64,000 nt of DNA from Megachile rotundata (Eukaryota; Arthropoda; Insecta; Hymenoptera; Megachilidae). This document shows positions 34,480 to 47,110 of this stretch, piece by piece. Under the pieces are notes generated by a model. That model was not told the DNA's origin. It worked only from the letters and a program-made list of their open reading frames with translations, and did no database searches. The first letter of the stretch is position 1. Every line of letters starts with the position of its first letter. Location of the stretch: assembly GCF_050947335.1 (NCBI RefSeq), contig NC_134993.1:10416001-10480000 (forward strand), read 5' to 3'. The translations under genes were made by a program, and so were the position numbers.

Positions 34480-35745
34480 AGTATCAATTAGTGTAATCAT
34501 TATTATTGAAATAATGTTCAATATGAATAAACAATAATTCAATGTATGTGACAAATGAAAATTTTGGAAATATTGAAAATGTTTGAATAAATGTTTAATA
34601 CAAATCGTTATTATATAATCAATAATTTGATATAAGTGGCAAATGTAAATTTATAACATATTGAAACTATTTGAACAAATGTTTAATATAAATAATTATT
34701 GAATAGTCAATAATTGATATAAGTGACAAATGTAAATTTTCAAAACATTGAAAATATTTGAACAAATGTTCAATATGAATAATTATTAAATAGTCAATGA
34801 TTTGATGTAAGTGACAAATGTAAATTTCCAAAATATTGAAAATATTTAAGCAAAAGTTCAATACAAATAATTATTAAATAATCAATAATTTGATATAAGT
34901 GACACATGTAAATTTATAACATATTGAAACTATTTGAACAAATGTTTAATATAAATAATTATTGAATAGTCAGTAACTTGATATAAGTGACAAATGTAAA
35001 TTTTCAAAATACTAAAAATATTTGAACAATTGTCCAATGTAAATAATTATTAAACAGTCCATAATTTGATATAAGTGACAAATGTAAATTTTCGACATAT
35101 TGAAAATATTTGAACAAATGTTCAATATAAATAATTATTGAAAAGTCAACGATTTGATGTAAGTGACAAATGTAAATTTCCAAAATATTAAAAATATTTA
35201 AGCAAAAGTTCAATACAAATAATTATTAAATAATTAATAATTTGATATAGGTGACAAATGTAAATTTGCAACATATTGAAACTATTTGAACAAATGTTCA
35301 ATATAAATAATTATTAAATAGTCAATGATTTGATGTAAGTGACAAATGTAAATTTTCAAAATACTAAAAATATTTGAACAATTGTTCAATGTAAATAATT
35401 ATTAAACAGTCCATAATTTGATATAAGTGACAAATGTAAATTTCCAAAACATTGAAAATATTTAAACAAATGTTTAATACAAATAATTATTAAACAGTCA
35501 ATAATTTGATATAAGTAAAGAATGTAAATGTTCAAACACTGAAAATATTTGAACAAATGTTCAGTGTAAATAATTATTAAACAGTCCATAATTTGATATA
35601 AGTGACAATTGTAAATTTGCAACATATTGAAACTATTTGAACAAATGTTTAATATAAATAATTATTGAAAAGTCAATGATTTGATATAAGTGACAAAAGT
35701 AAATTTCCAAAATATTGAAAATATTTCAACAAAAGTATTTCCATT
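34480..35745. repeat. ~89-bp AT-rich tandem repeat, about 13 copies
   Basis: GACAAATGTAAATT-type markers at 34724, 34812 and 34901 show an 88-89 bp period. Units contain AATAATTATTAAATAGTCAA, TTTGATATAAGTGAC and AAAATATTTGAACAAATG. Minus-strand frames (34667-34861, 35004-35213, 35386-35625) repeat words such as EHLFKYFQC and are array translations. Confidence 0.94.
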
Positions 35746-37149
35746 GCAATATTTCCTTAATTAAAAATTCAAGAAATATGATACGGGTTTGGAGACTCGT
35801 GTAATAATTAAACAGTGTCGTTACAAAAACATTATTTATGAATTTCAGAATTTAATACTTTTCCTCGTTAAAATTTATACGTTAATTAATTAAATAATGT
35901 GATATTTCTGTGTTTAAAAACGTATGGACTTGGAAAATCTATTTCTGTGCTGGAAAATTTTTAAATTAACAAATTGGAAGATTTCATATTTTATTCAGTC
36001 TAATTTGAAACTCTTATAAATTCAAGAATGTAGAATTTTTTAACTGAGAAATCTGATATTTCTACAATTAAAAATTTATAAATTTACAAATTGAAAAATC
36101 TATGATCACAATGTTTAAACATGCATAAAAGTATAAATTAAATAATTTAAAGCTTTTGCATTAAAAAATTATTACTTGTAACATTTGATGTTTTTTTTTT
36201 TTTCAAAATATTTCAAATTTACAATTTAAACAAATTTCATATTTTTAATTTTGAAAATAAATTTATGAACTAAAAAATTAAATATTTCAATATTTAAAAA
36301 TTTATTAATTTACAAGATCAGAATAATGAAATTTCAATATTTAAAACAGTGCAACTATAAGTTGAAAAATTTGATATTTTTGTATTTAAAAATTAAGCTA
36401 ACAAAATCTAAAAAAAAAATTGACTAAAACTGAAAAATCCAGAACTCGTCAAATTGCAAATTAAAAAATGAAGACCATAATTTAAAGCAGAGATTAATAT
36501 TCAAATGACTCTGTACTTCAACTTTAAAACGGTTCTGAAAGTTTAGTTTTGAAATTTTTTAAGCAATATTTTGAAGCTGGATAAAAGCTCTCATCCTCAC
36601 GCACCATCTTAAGCGAGAAAGCCTTTAGAAAGAAGCCTTAAGAAGAAAGGAAGGAGTATAGTTCTTAAACCGTAAGAAGGCGGCTCTTTGTGGACTTTCA
36701 TAAGAGTGGTGTGTAATCCAAAAGAGAAAATAAAAAGAGAAAAAAGAACTCGTAGTTCTTGCGAACTAATCTCAGCGAATCTTAGGAACACCTTTAAAAT
36801 AAAAGAATCGAAGAAAATTGCATTTACTGTTAATTAATTGCGAGTGAAATTGTAACGAGATAATATAATAACAAGATAAATAAGAATTGCGAGAAGATTT
36901 ATAGAAAAATTATTTAGTTGCTGTTTTTTATTGAAAATGTTTTTCAAAGTTTTTTAGATTTTTATTTGTTTTTTATTAATTTCATCATTTCGAAAATTTG
37001 TGATTTGAGATTTTTGGGTTGCAAGATTTTTAAAATTTGAATTGCAAAAATTGACTATTCTCAAATTTTAAATTGCAAGAATTGAAAATTTCGGAATTTG
37101 GAAAATAGAAATTTTGATCTTTGTAAGTTTGGGAATTTAAAGTTTACAA
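35746..37149. other. very AT-rich sequence, no gene recognised
   Basis: Diffuse low-complexity AAATTTATAAATTTAC-type sequence. A less biased patch at 36580-36800 holds only a 60-codon frame without a motif. Confidence 0.5.
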
Positions 37150-37900
37150 ATTTGAGAATTTAGTAGTTCCAAATCTCTATACTTTCAAATTTCTAAATCT
37201 CTAAATCTCTATATCTCCAACTCTCTAAGTCTCCAAATGTCCAAATCCCTAAATATCCAACTCTGTAAGTCTCCAAATTTCCAAATCCCTAAATATCCAG
37301 CTCTCTAAGTCTCTAAATTTCCAAATCCCTAAATCTCAAAATCTCTAAATTTCCAAATTTCCAAATCTCTAAATTTTTAAATCTCCAACTCTCTAAGTCT
37401 CCAAATTTCCAAATCCCTAAATCTCAAAATCTCTAAATTTCCAAATTTCCAAATCTCTAAATTTCCAAATTTCCAAATCTCTAAATTTTTAAATCTCCAA
37501 CTCTCTAAGTCTCCAAATTTCCAAATCTACAAATCTCCGAGTCTCTAAGTCTCTAAGTCTCTAAATCTCCAAATTTCCAAATCTCCAAATCCCTAAATCT
37601 CTAAATCTCCAAATCCCTGAATCTCCAATTCTCCAACTCTCTAAGTTTCCAAATCTCTAAATTCCCAAATTTGTATATTATCATATTCTTAAATTCTCAA
37701 ATGCTTAAATTCTCAAATTCTCAAATTCTCAAATTCTCAAATTCTCAAATTCCCGAATCCTCAAATCTCAAAATCTCAAAATCTCTACATTTTTAAACCT
37801 GCCAATTCCCCCATTTCCAAATTCCCAAATCTCCAAATTTTTAAATCCCAAAATCTCCTAATTTCTCCCTCCCTAATTCCCCACCCCTTAGACACAATAT
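37150..37900. repeat. CTCTAAATTTCCAAAT minisatellite
   Basis: 8-bp-like units (CTCCAAAT, CCCTAAAT, CTCTAAGT) form larger duplicated blocks, for example AACTCTCTAAGTCTCCAAAT, which recurs near 37230, 37265, 37388 and 37499. A run of TCTCAAAT follows near 37710-37745. Confidence 0.92.
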
Positions 37901-38515
37901 TTAAAAATTCACATCTTCATCAATGAAAAAAAAAATTATAAAACTTCATTTTTTCATATTTCGCATATTTCATATATCTACCCATCCATACAAAAAAGAA
38001 AAAAATAATAATAGAAACGCTAGTTTCCACAACGAAACAAAGTCTCGCAACTGTGTTTAATTCTGCAAGCCATAGCAAAGCAAGTGCAAATTTTCCGCGC
38101 GCATTTACACGGTAACAGGGCGGATTTACTTTGTCGAATGCGAACGTACCACGTTCGAATTGCGTTGTAATCTCTGAACGAATAGCTATCGCAATCTGCC
38201 TAAATTACTCGATTTCGGATAGGTATCGCATGAAACGCGTTTCCGAAAATTCGACACGTTGAATTATGATCGACCGAAGCGTTGTTTGTTTCAGAAATAC
38301 CTTGGCATTATGAACATTGTTACGCGATATTGCGAATAATTGGCGAATCGAACATTTCAATATATTCAGCTGGCCACCATATTTCGTTTATATTTGTTTA
38401 AACAAAGTCGATTGAATTTCAAGAAATTTATTGTTTTAAAAACGTTTTAACTTATTGTTTTCAATTTTACATGATTTTTATTATTTTGTAATAGGAATTC
38501 ATTTTTTATTTTAAC
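37901..38515. other. unique sequence, no gene recognised
   Basis: Moderate-GC unique DNA at 38030-38350, AT-rich after that. There is no open frame or structure to report. Confidence 0.5.
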
Positions 38516-38660
38516 AATATTTGGTTTTGGTAGGAAAAAAATATTAACAAATATTAAAAAAGAATAAATAAAAAATATTAACAAATATTAAAAAAGAATG
38601 AATAAAAAATATTATCAAATATTAAAAGAGAATGAATAAAAAATATTAACAAATATTTGT
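38516..38660. repeat. short ~40-bp AT-rich tandem repeat
   Basis: AAAATATTAACAAATATTAA followed by AAAGAATAAAT or AAAGAATGAAT occurs three to four times. Confidence 0.8.
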
Positions 38661-38959
38661 TGTTGAAAGAATTTGTTTCAAATGAGACATTGTGTAAATT
38701 TGTTTACAATAAATATTTTATTGTTTACAAGAATTTTTACATGTTTAATTATGCAGAGAAAAAGAATAATTTTTAAGATTAATTTTTGTATAATTTATTA
38801 CTGTTATTATTTAAATAATATGGAAAAATATTTGTTAGATTATCAGACACTTTAAAATAATATAAATTATTAAATATTTTTGGGTTAATTATTAAAAAGT
38901 ATTAATAAACATTAATTGATAGTAAATATTGTAATATTGTTTTAATTAATATCAAACAC
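38661..38959. other. AT-rich sequence
   Basis: A 60-codon plus-strand frame (38673-38855) lies in AT-rich DNA. No motif is seen and coding is not supported. Confidence 0.4.
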
Positions 38960-39430
38960 TTTATGTGTTTTGTTATTTTAAACATTTTTAAGCATTTTTA
39001 AATCAATATGTTTTTAAACATTTTTAAATTGGATACATTTTTAAACATTTTCAAATAAATACATTTTTAAGTATTTTTTAATTGAATGCATTTTTATATA
39101 CTTTTAAATTGAATACATTTTTAAATATTTTTAAATTGAATACATTTTTAAACATTTTCAAATAAATACATTTTTAAGTATTTTTTAATTGAATGCATTT
39201 TTAAGTATTTTTTAATTGAATGCATTTTTATACATTTTTAAATTGAATACATTTTTAAATATTTTTAAATTGAACGCATTTTTAAACATTTTCAAATAAA
39301 TACATTTTTAAGTATTTTTTAATTGAATGCATTTTTATATATTTTTAAATTGAATACATTTCTAAACATTTTCAAATAAATACATTTTTAAACACGTTTA
39401 AATTAAATACATTTTTAAATAGCATTTTTA
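38960..39430. repeat. TACATTTTTAAACATTTTCA repeat
   Basis: Units of about 20-22 bp (AATACATTTTTAAACATTTT, AATGCATTTTTAAGTATTTT) are grouped into larger blocks of about 105-130 bp that recur near 39050, 39150 and 39280. Confidence 0.88.
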
Positions 39431-39990
39431 ATAGCATACAGTCGTTAAAATATTTGAGACTAGAAAATAGAATATTTAAATTTGCCGCGCAATTATTCCA
39501 CGCGTCATTAGAGCGTTACAGCCGAACACCGTACGATCAGATCGGAAGTGTAAATAGTTTCAAACAACGAAATCATCGTGTCCGATGGCAGTTTAATGTT
39601 AACTACAAAATCATCCTATTTAAACGACCCTCAGTGTGTAACTGTTTGCATTAGCTAATTGCAAAACGGTTTTAGATCAGACAATTACTAATGACAAATT
39701 ACACATCGTTGCGAATCTACACGTGTTGGAATTGTTTGCCTACGTTGTTTGCGTGAAATTTTCTCCGCCGGTTCAATCATTACTGTATCAATACATTCCA
39801 CGATAAAATCTTTGGTAATTCAAACTTTTTCGTATGGATTTTTTTATTTTAGATTGATGGCATAGTTAATTTTAGTTTACAGAAGATATTGAGTTTCTTT
39901 TTGTAAATTAAAATGATTTTTATGGTCTTTTTAAATAGATTTTATAATTAATATAAAATTCAATAGTAAATTGTGAACTACCTTTATAAA
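39431..39990. other. unique sequence left of the inverted repeat
   Basis: Unique DNA with a 66-codon frame (39454-39654) lacking any motif. Confidence 0.45.
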
Positions 39991-40274
39991 AATATTAAGC
40001 TAGTGAAGTATTTAACCTAACATTAAACAAGACAATGAACTTCACTTCTTTCTTTCTATATTAAAACATATAAAATATATTTTTCATTTGCAACTAATTT
40101 TAGATATAATTCACATCACTATTAAATATAATTTTACAGTAAACTAACAAAAATAACTTTTGCTATTAAATAAATATTAAAATACTTGTGTAGTATTGAA
40201 CGCACCAGTTTAAACAAAATTAAAGCACAATTTCCACAATTCACAACTCCATAAAATCAAGCATTCAAAATATT
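39991..40274 (-). repeat. long inverted repeat, left arm (~284 bp)
   Basis: Read on the minus strand from 40274, this segment matches 41095-41388 on the plus strand across its whole length. Shared words include TTTGAATGCTTGAT, GTGAATTGTGGAAATTGTGC, TTAGTTTACTGTAAAATTAT and GGTTAAATACTTCACTAGC. There are only scattered substitutions and a few short indels; I estimate well above 90% identity. Both arms are non-coding and AT-rich. Confidence 0.93.
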
Positions 40275-41094
40275 CTGTGGCCGTAGATGAAAATGTTTGC
40301 AACGAATTCTGGACGCGAAAATTTCGCGGTTTAAACGCCTTCGTTGAAAAACAACACAGAGAAAAAGGAAGTGGACGTGTCTGAAATTCGTTGGTTTGAA
40401 ACAATAGCCATGGGAAGAGGGTCGACAGTTTCTACGGCACTGGTCACGCTAGTATTTTTAGATGTTCATCAAATAGTTGAGACTCGCGAATGGCTTATTT
40501 AAAGCAGCGTATTCCCGTCGATTGCGTTTGTCGTTCCATTTTTCCTCGACGCCACACTTAAAACACGCTTTCGAACAACACCAGACGAATTTCTGGCTCA
40601 TTTAACCCCTGTACGCGATAACGTTCCCAGTTATCCCTGTTTATTTGCAGGCGTCGCGTAACGGATCGCAATGAACGCCCGTCGCGTTTTATTGCGTCTT
40701 TATGCGCATTATTCAGGAACGCTCGAGAAATACAAGTTACTGTGGTGTTAAATCAAGTTACAAGTTTTTTAGATTTTTATGTTGATGTAACATAGGAATA
40801 CATTGTTTGTTTATATTACAGTTATATATTATTCATTTCATGAATATATTATTTATATATTATTCAAATTTAAAATGTGTTTTAGTTTTCATTTTATTAA
40901 TATTTTAATCTATTTTTATTTTTACCCGATGCAAATAAACAGTACAGTGGTGCGTTACAGTGATGTACATAAACATTAGGTTCATGCGCAAACTATATTT
41001 AAAATATTGACAACACTATACTTGTTTTAATATCAAAAGAAGGAAGTGAAGTTCATTGTCTTGTTTAATGTTAGGTTAAATACTTTACTAGCTT
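40275..41094. other. spacer of the long inverted repeat
   Basis: The first ~470 bp are moderate-GC unique DNA including a 64-codon minus-strand frame that starts at 40404, without a motif. From about 40950 the sequence contains a decayed extra copy of the arm (GTGGTGCGTTACAGTG; 41040-41094 repeats the last ~60 bp of the unit), so the right side is a partial tandem array. Confidence 0.6.
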
Positions 41095-41388
41095 AATATT
41101 TTGAATGCTTGATGGATTCTATGCTTTTGTGAATTGTGGAAATTGTGCTTTAATTTTGTTTAAAGTGGTGCGTTCAATACTGTTGTGCACAAGTATTTTA
41201 ATATCTATTTAATATACAAAAGTTATTTTTGTTAGTTTACTGTAAAATTATATTTAATAGTGATGTGAATTATATCTAAAATTAGTTGCAAATGAAAAAT
41301 ATATTTTATATGTTTTAATATAGAAAGAAAGAAGTGAAATTCATCGTCTTGCTTAATGTTAGGTTAAATACTTCACTAGCTTAATATT
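41095..41388 (+). repeat. long inverted repeat, right arm (~294 bp)
   Basis: Partner of 39991-40274 in opposite orientation. It is followed directly (41389-41452) by the beginning of another unit (TTGAATGTTTGACAGATTTT and onward) and preceded by the end of one. On this side the unit is therefore tandemly repeated about 1.4 times, with a period of about 290 bp. Confidence 0.93.
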
Positions 41389-41452
41389 TTGAATGTTTGA
41401 CAGATTTTATGCTTTTGTGAATTGTGGAAATTGTGCTTCAATTTTGTTTATG

Positions 41453-41870
41453 AAAATTGTATCGTCAACTTTAGAATGTGTAATTTAATTCATATTTAAC
41501 TTATCCTCTTACGTAATACAAATAAGCAATTTATCTTTACATTAGATTAATATAAAAATCATATTTAAATTTTTGAAATGTGTATTTATGTCATATTTTA
41601 GTTTTATTTTCACCTAATCTAAACAGTATCCTTGTATATAAGATTACTATGAAAATAATACGTTCAAGTTTATGAAATCATATTTTCAATATTGTATTTC
41701 ATTCTTATTTTTATGAAATATAAGTGGGCAATGTATTTTTATATTAAACCAATACAGGTATCATATTTTTCAATTTAAAATGTGTATTTCTTATATTGGC
41801 TTTCTGTTTTTGTGTTATTTTGTGCTAACGTACACTGGTTTTGTCTGAAACTACCCTGCGTTGAACAAAA
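41453..41870. other. AT-rich sequence with weak internal duplication
   Basis: Phrases such as AAAATGTGTATTTCTTATAT and AAATGTGTATTTATGTCATA suggest an old ~200-bp duplication. No gene is seen. Confidence 0.35.
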
Positions 41871-42372
41871 TATAAAAAAAGTACATTGTTGAGTGAAGTA
41901 AAAAAGAACACTGTTGAATAAAATTGAAGCACTCTTGAACAAAATACAGGAGAGCACAAAATTGATCAAAATACAAAAATAAGAGAATATCAACAAATTA
42001 AAAGGAAACATGATTGAACAAAATACGCAAAGATTGATCAAAGCGCAGGATTGATCAAAATGCAAAAGGAACACAACTGTACAAATTAAAAGGAGGCACA
42101 ATTGAACAAAATACAAAAAGAACATAATTTCACAAATTCAAAAGGAGGACAATTGAAAAAAATACAAAAGGAATACAGTTCCACAAATCAAAAACAAACA
42201 CAATTGACCAAAATACAAAAAGAAACATAATATCACAAATTAAAAAGCAGGACAATTGAACAAAATACAAAACAACACAAACTTGATCAAAATACAAGAA
42301 GAAAATAATTCAACAAATTAAAAAGAAGCAAAATAGAACAAAATACAACAAAACACAGTTGAACAAAGTACA
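41871..42372. repeat. AATTGAACAAAATACAAAAA minisatellite
   Basis: Loosely repeated units of about 25 and 50 bp alternate ACAAAATACAAAAAGAACA with ACAAATTAAAAGGAGGCACA. The 116-codon minus-strand frame at 41775-42125 is largely a translation of it. Confidence 0.85.
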
Positions 42373-44091
42373 AAACAAAAACCACTAATTAATAATAAAA
42401 ACATCTAATACATTACACAAAAATTTTCATTAAAAATGAATTTAAAATATCTCTGTATGACATGAAGCTTATTTTTCCCACACAAAAACAGACACATTCC
42501 AATATAAAAAAATATACAGTCCTGTCACAGTTTTCACCTAATTAAAAACGCAATATTTGGCTATAAATCTGTCATGTGAAATCATTGGGGGTTAGATAAC
42601 AAACGTAACAGGGTGATACATTGACCACGTTCGTGTAGATATTTTGCAAGCCAATAACAGGAAACCACGTGAATTTCATGTGGCGCACGTAGTAGTTCAC
42701 ACGGAACGCCTTTATTTATCGCAATTGCTACGTAAACACGGTCAAACAACGAGTTGAACTTGATGAAACGGAAAGAGTGTCGCTACAACATGTTTTTTAT
42801 CTTTTGACCTGCCGTTTTAGCGATTTCGACAGATGTTTGCTGCTTTTCCAACGTTATTTGTGGTTTCTGCGGTGATAGCATTTTTGTCATGCATTTTGAG
42901 GTTAGGAGTAATAACAGTATTTTGTGTTAAGAATAAAATTATTACTTAGTGTTTAGATGAAATTTATTCTTGTTACATATTTAATAGTAAAATTTTCAAA
43001 AATTTTGTTATGAATGATAATTGAAATTTTAGGTCGACATAAAATTTGTTTATCTAAGGTTATCTACCTACTTGCATTGTACATCGCACATAATAAATAA
43101 CGCATTGTAACACAAAATCGCTGGGTTAATAAATATGCACAGTGCCGCACGTAACTCTCGCAGTATATCTCCCTTAATTTCGGAAGTTCCTAATTCTAAC
43201 TCTGACACTATGCTTCAGTTCCAATATCTAAGATCGCGAATGATTTGTAGCAATACTAAGTTCTTGTTCAACAAAAGTAATCCAATAAATCAAACGTTAC
43301 AAGCTTTGCTTCGAAAATAAATTGTAAGAATTCTTTACGAACGTTTCGAGAGAAACTGAAATTCTTTAAGACAGACTCTGCACTCAACAAGTATAAATAT
43401 TAAAGTTATTTGTAGCAAATTGTCGCGAGGTGATTTCAAGCTGCTCGGAACTTATTGTTAGAGTTACTTCCCCTTTGAGACGCATAGCCAGTAATTCGGT
43501 TCACCTCCGGACTTCATCACGTTAATTTACGAACTTCATGAACTTCATGGTCCTGCTGAATTTAACTTCCAGAGAATTTCGAGCGTTTACCGGGCGCCGG
43601 CCAGTTTCGACGATAGACCGTCATTATAAATTTCTACGACTATGTCACTATTAGAAACTTCGGACAAATCGTCAGGAATGTCGAAATATAGCGGCGATTT
43701 CGAGTTGTGAATGGCATTTGTTCCTTGCAATAACGTGACGCAGTCGTGACGCACAATATTGTTCACACGTGACGAATCAGATTATTGTTTAGTTGAGCAT
43801 AATTGGCCTAATGCCGCTCCGCCGCGCCTGAGCTTGTAGCTTATATCGGCAGGTGTTCGAGATCATAGACCCACCAGGGCCTAGTCCAACCAACGAGGTA
43901 GGAAGACATCACTTGACTCCGTTTCCTGCTGTAAGGAATTTTATTTGAGGTTCCGCTACTTCTATTGGGTTAGACAGCACCCAACAAATCGGAGGGAACC
44001 CCACGTGACGAATCAGATTGGTATTTCTAGGATTCAAGTTTGGGTAATCTTTGAACGTTGTGAGGACTCTACATTTGTCTCTACTGACCGC
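42373..44091. other. unique sequence left of the 7.5-kb inverted-repeat unit
   Basis: Mixed AT-rich and moderate-GC DNA. CGTGACGAATCAGATT occurs near 43767 and 44005, an exact 16-bp direct repeat about 237 bp apart that could bracket an old insertion. No gene is recognised; the frame at 43135-43320 (61 codons) has no motif. Confidence 0.45.
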
Positions 44092-44895
44092 CATTTTGTA
44101 ACTTGCAACTTACACAAGTTAGGTTAAGTTCATCAAATATAATAAAATGGATCAGTACTTTAAGGTACTGCTGCACTACCACATACTGTTCTATACTAAT
44201 AAACATCAGTACTATATTAAAAAACTATAGACACCAAGCTAATATCACACACGTGGTTATAAATTTCTCCTCCGCCATTTTTGCTGAACGTATGATCCTG
44301 AGACTCGATCCGCATTTGTCTGTTTGTTCGTCTACAGGCCGCCATTTTGCGTCCTCCGACTTGAAATTTCGAGGGTAGACTCGTGAGACAGCCTAAATTT
44401 GCCGTATAGATTTTGACAGCGACAGGAACCCGTCGACGTCGATCGTCGAATCGATAAAAAACCGTTTGGTATCGTTTCGATAATTTTTCACACATAGATC
44501 GACTGGAAGCACGTTGAAGCTCTATAACTCATCGTCGACGACAATACTTGGTCGTCATCGACGTCGGTCGTCGTGAAATCAACGATAATCGTGTTCGGTA
44601 TCGTTTTCGATAGTTTCGGACAGGTTTAATCGTTTGGACTTTAAAATCTCTGCGTCTCTTGTTCCACCTGTATGTTTACGGTAGCTCGAAATTTGAAATG
44701 CACTCATTCTGGCACCTGGTAGACTATAAGCTTCTGGCATCCATCTAGGTTAGGTTAACGTCCAGGTAGGTTGGTTAGCATCTAGGTTAGGTTAGCTCCA
44801 GGTAGGTTGACACATAGATTAGGTTGTAATTATCAAGTTGTCAAATTATCTTCCATATTTTTAATTTTCATATTTCATATCTTGCTATTTAAATA
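44092..44895 (+). repeat. ~800-bp inverted repeat, left arm
   Basis: Reverse complement of 50850-51645. The match runs from CATTTTGTAAC at 44092 to about 44895. The outer 50 bp are less similar, and the centre is about 98% identical. It contains AGGTTAGGTT blocks (44748-44830) and self-complementary CGTCGACGAC / GTCGTCATCGACG stretches. Both arms carry a 92-codon frame (here minus 44217-44495). Of its six nucleotide differences between arms, five change the amino acid, which argues against a constrained protein. Confidence 0.93.
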
Positions 44896-46230
44896 TAAGA
44901 ATGAATCAACCAAACTGAGATATCACGTCTCCACAATACCGCCATGTCGCGTAGAAACAGCACAGTGCTCCCCAGTGTCTACATAGACAACTCCGTATGT
45001 ATTTATATGTATATGTACGAATCTATACATATATGTACTCCGAGGTTGCATATTTGAATGCATTCATGCGATCTCTAACTTTGCGTTGATGTATAAAGTT
45101 AACATTGAAACTAGCAACTAATATTTTTCAGGGACTTCAAAAGATTTGATGTATCAAAGAGTATTTCATACTTCCACCGGGCGATGGTTCAGAAACTCTC
45201 GACAACTTTCGACCAATATTCTTCAAACAAAAGCGAAAACTGAAAACGGGAAAAGAGAGCTCCCTTTCGTTTCGTACTGAAACGAATCTACAGCTCGAAC
45301 GGAATTTAAATTAAAACGAGATACTCGTGTTATTTGCTCGTAGTGATTTTCAATCGTTCCATCTATCTGGACACAATTTTTTACTGCGTTCCAATCATTA
45401 AAACTTCTCAGAGGCAGAGTATATTCGGAAAATAAACCGAATGCCTACGTGTCGTCAGAAATTGAAATCGTCGTTACAGAACAAACTTGAAGGGATTTAA
45501 TAAATTTGGCGATTTTATGGATTTGGGGGACTTAATGGATTTTTGAGGTTCATAACAGTAATTTGATAATTTGGAAAATTGTAAAATCCGAAGAATTGAA
45601 AAGAGTGAAGCTAAAGTATCCTATTAATAACACCAAAGTCCCAGTTTGCACCTAGTACCCCATTCTTTCCTCCGTTTCCTTTCTTCCCCTCCACAACTCA
45701 ATCGCCGTCAAACGAAGCGCCTGCAACACAGTTGAAACAGATTTTGCATGCGAACCAGAACAATGAACTCGGACAAATTTAACGACCGACAGACTAGTCC
45801 ACGGCTAATACAATTCACATTTCGTCGAGCGACAACGTCCGAGGGACTTTTGATAGTGGCATTCCTCTCTAGCATCGAAAGCTTTACAACTTCGCTCGAA
45901 ATGTTCCCTTCCGCGATTGGACTACTTCCAAACCATCTGCACTAATTCAGTCCGACTTACAAACTATAGAATTCGCAGGAATTCCGAAAAGCGGGAGAAA
46001 TTGAGAGAGACGCGGATGAGGCCAGACGAAAACAATCGACACATTGTACCGGGAGAATGCGATTGAAGTGCAATCGTAATCCTGCTAACAAGTCAATTTC
46101 TCTTCCACTCTAATGGCGTCTATGACGTCCTCGGATTAAGTCTGGCACTTTATGAAAGTTTACCAATTACTACAATAATCGGATTACGAATATGTTATTT
46201 CTACAATTTACCCGGAATGGAATATGTTTT
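44896..46230. other. interior of the inverted-repeat unit, no gene recognised
   Basis: Unique DNA. The 65-codon frame at 45748-45945 has no recognisable motif. Confidence 0.5.
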
Positions 46231-47110
46231 ACGGATTTCGGTGATCTTGAAATATGTTCTCAAGGACGATATTCTGAACAACTTTTCTCTCTATATATGA
46301 CCGCCATTTGGCTTTAGTTATAGAGATATTTACAGAAATATGTTTGATGTCATAATTACTTATGGAGCGGTTCATACTTCACCGATTTTGATGACCTTGA
46401 AATATGTTCTCAACGACGATATTCTGAACAACTTTTCTCTCTATATATGACCGCCATTTGGCCTTAATTATAGAGATATTGACAGAAATATGTTTAATGT
46501 GATAATTACTTATAGAGCGGTTCATACTTCACCGATTTTGATGACCTTGAAATATGTTCTCAAGGACGATATTCTGAACAACTTTTCTCTATATATATGA
46601 CCGCCATTTGGCTTTAGTTATAGAGATATTTACAGGAATATGTTTAATGTGATAATTACTTATGGAGCGGTTCATACTTCACCGATTTTTATGACCTTGA
46701 AATATGTTCTCAAGGATGATATTCTGAACAACTTTTCTCTATATATATGACCGCCGTTTGGCCTTAATTCTGGAGATATTCGCAAAAATATGTTTCATGT
46801 AATAATTATTTATATCAGGACACACACTACATCGATTTTGATGACCTTGAAATATGTTGTCAAGTTTAACATACTGAACAACTTCACTCTTCATATATAA
46901 CCGCCGTTTGGCCTTAGTTTCAGAAATATTCTTGTTCAAATAATAAAAATGTTGTTAATGTGGTAATTATGCACTGAAGGTCACACACTTTACTGATTTC
47001 AATAACCTTGAAATATTTTATCAAGAACACTATACTGAACAACTTCACTCTCTATATATAACCGCCATTTGGCCTTAGTTTGAGAGTTATTCGCAAAGAT
47101 GTTCAATTCA
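46231..47110. repeat. 150-bp tandem repeat, 6 copies
   Basis: CTTGAAATATGTTCTCAA markers (TTGTCAA or TTTATCAA in the last two copies) start at 46246, 46396, 46546, 46696 and 46846, exactly 150 bp apart, with a sixth at 47007. Each unit has GATATTCTGAACAACTTTTC (diverged in the last two) and ACCGCCATTTGGC or ACCGCCGTTTGGC. The first four copies are the most alike. Confidence 0.95.

Noticed and set aside
34667..35625. Minus-strand frames repeating EHLFKYFQC
   Set aside because: Translations of the 89-bp array.
43810..43870. tRNA-like words TAGCTTATATCGG and GTTCGAGATC
   Set aside because: The A-box-like and B-box-like words are only a few bases apart, too close for a tRNA.
44748..44830. AGGTTAGGTT blocks as telomeric sequence
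   Set aside because: Units are interrupted and part of the inverted-repeat arm; there is no continuous TTAGG run.
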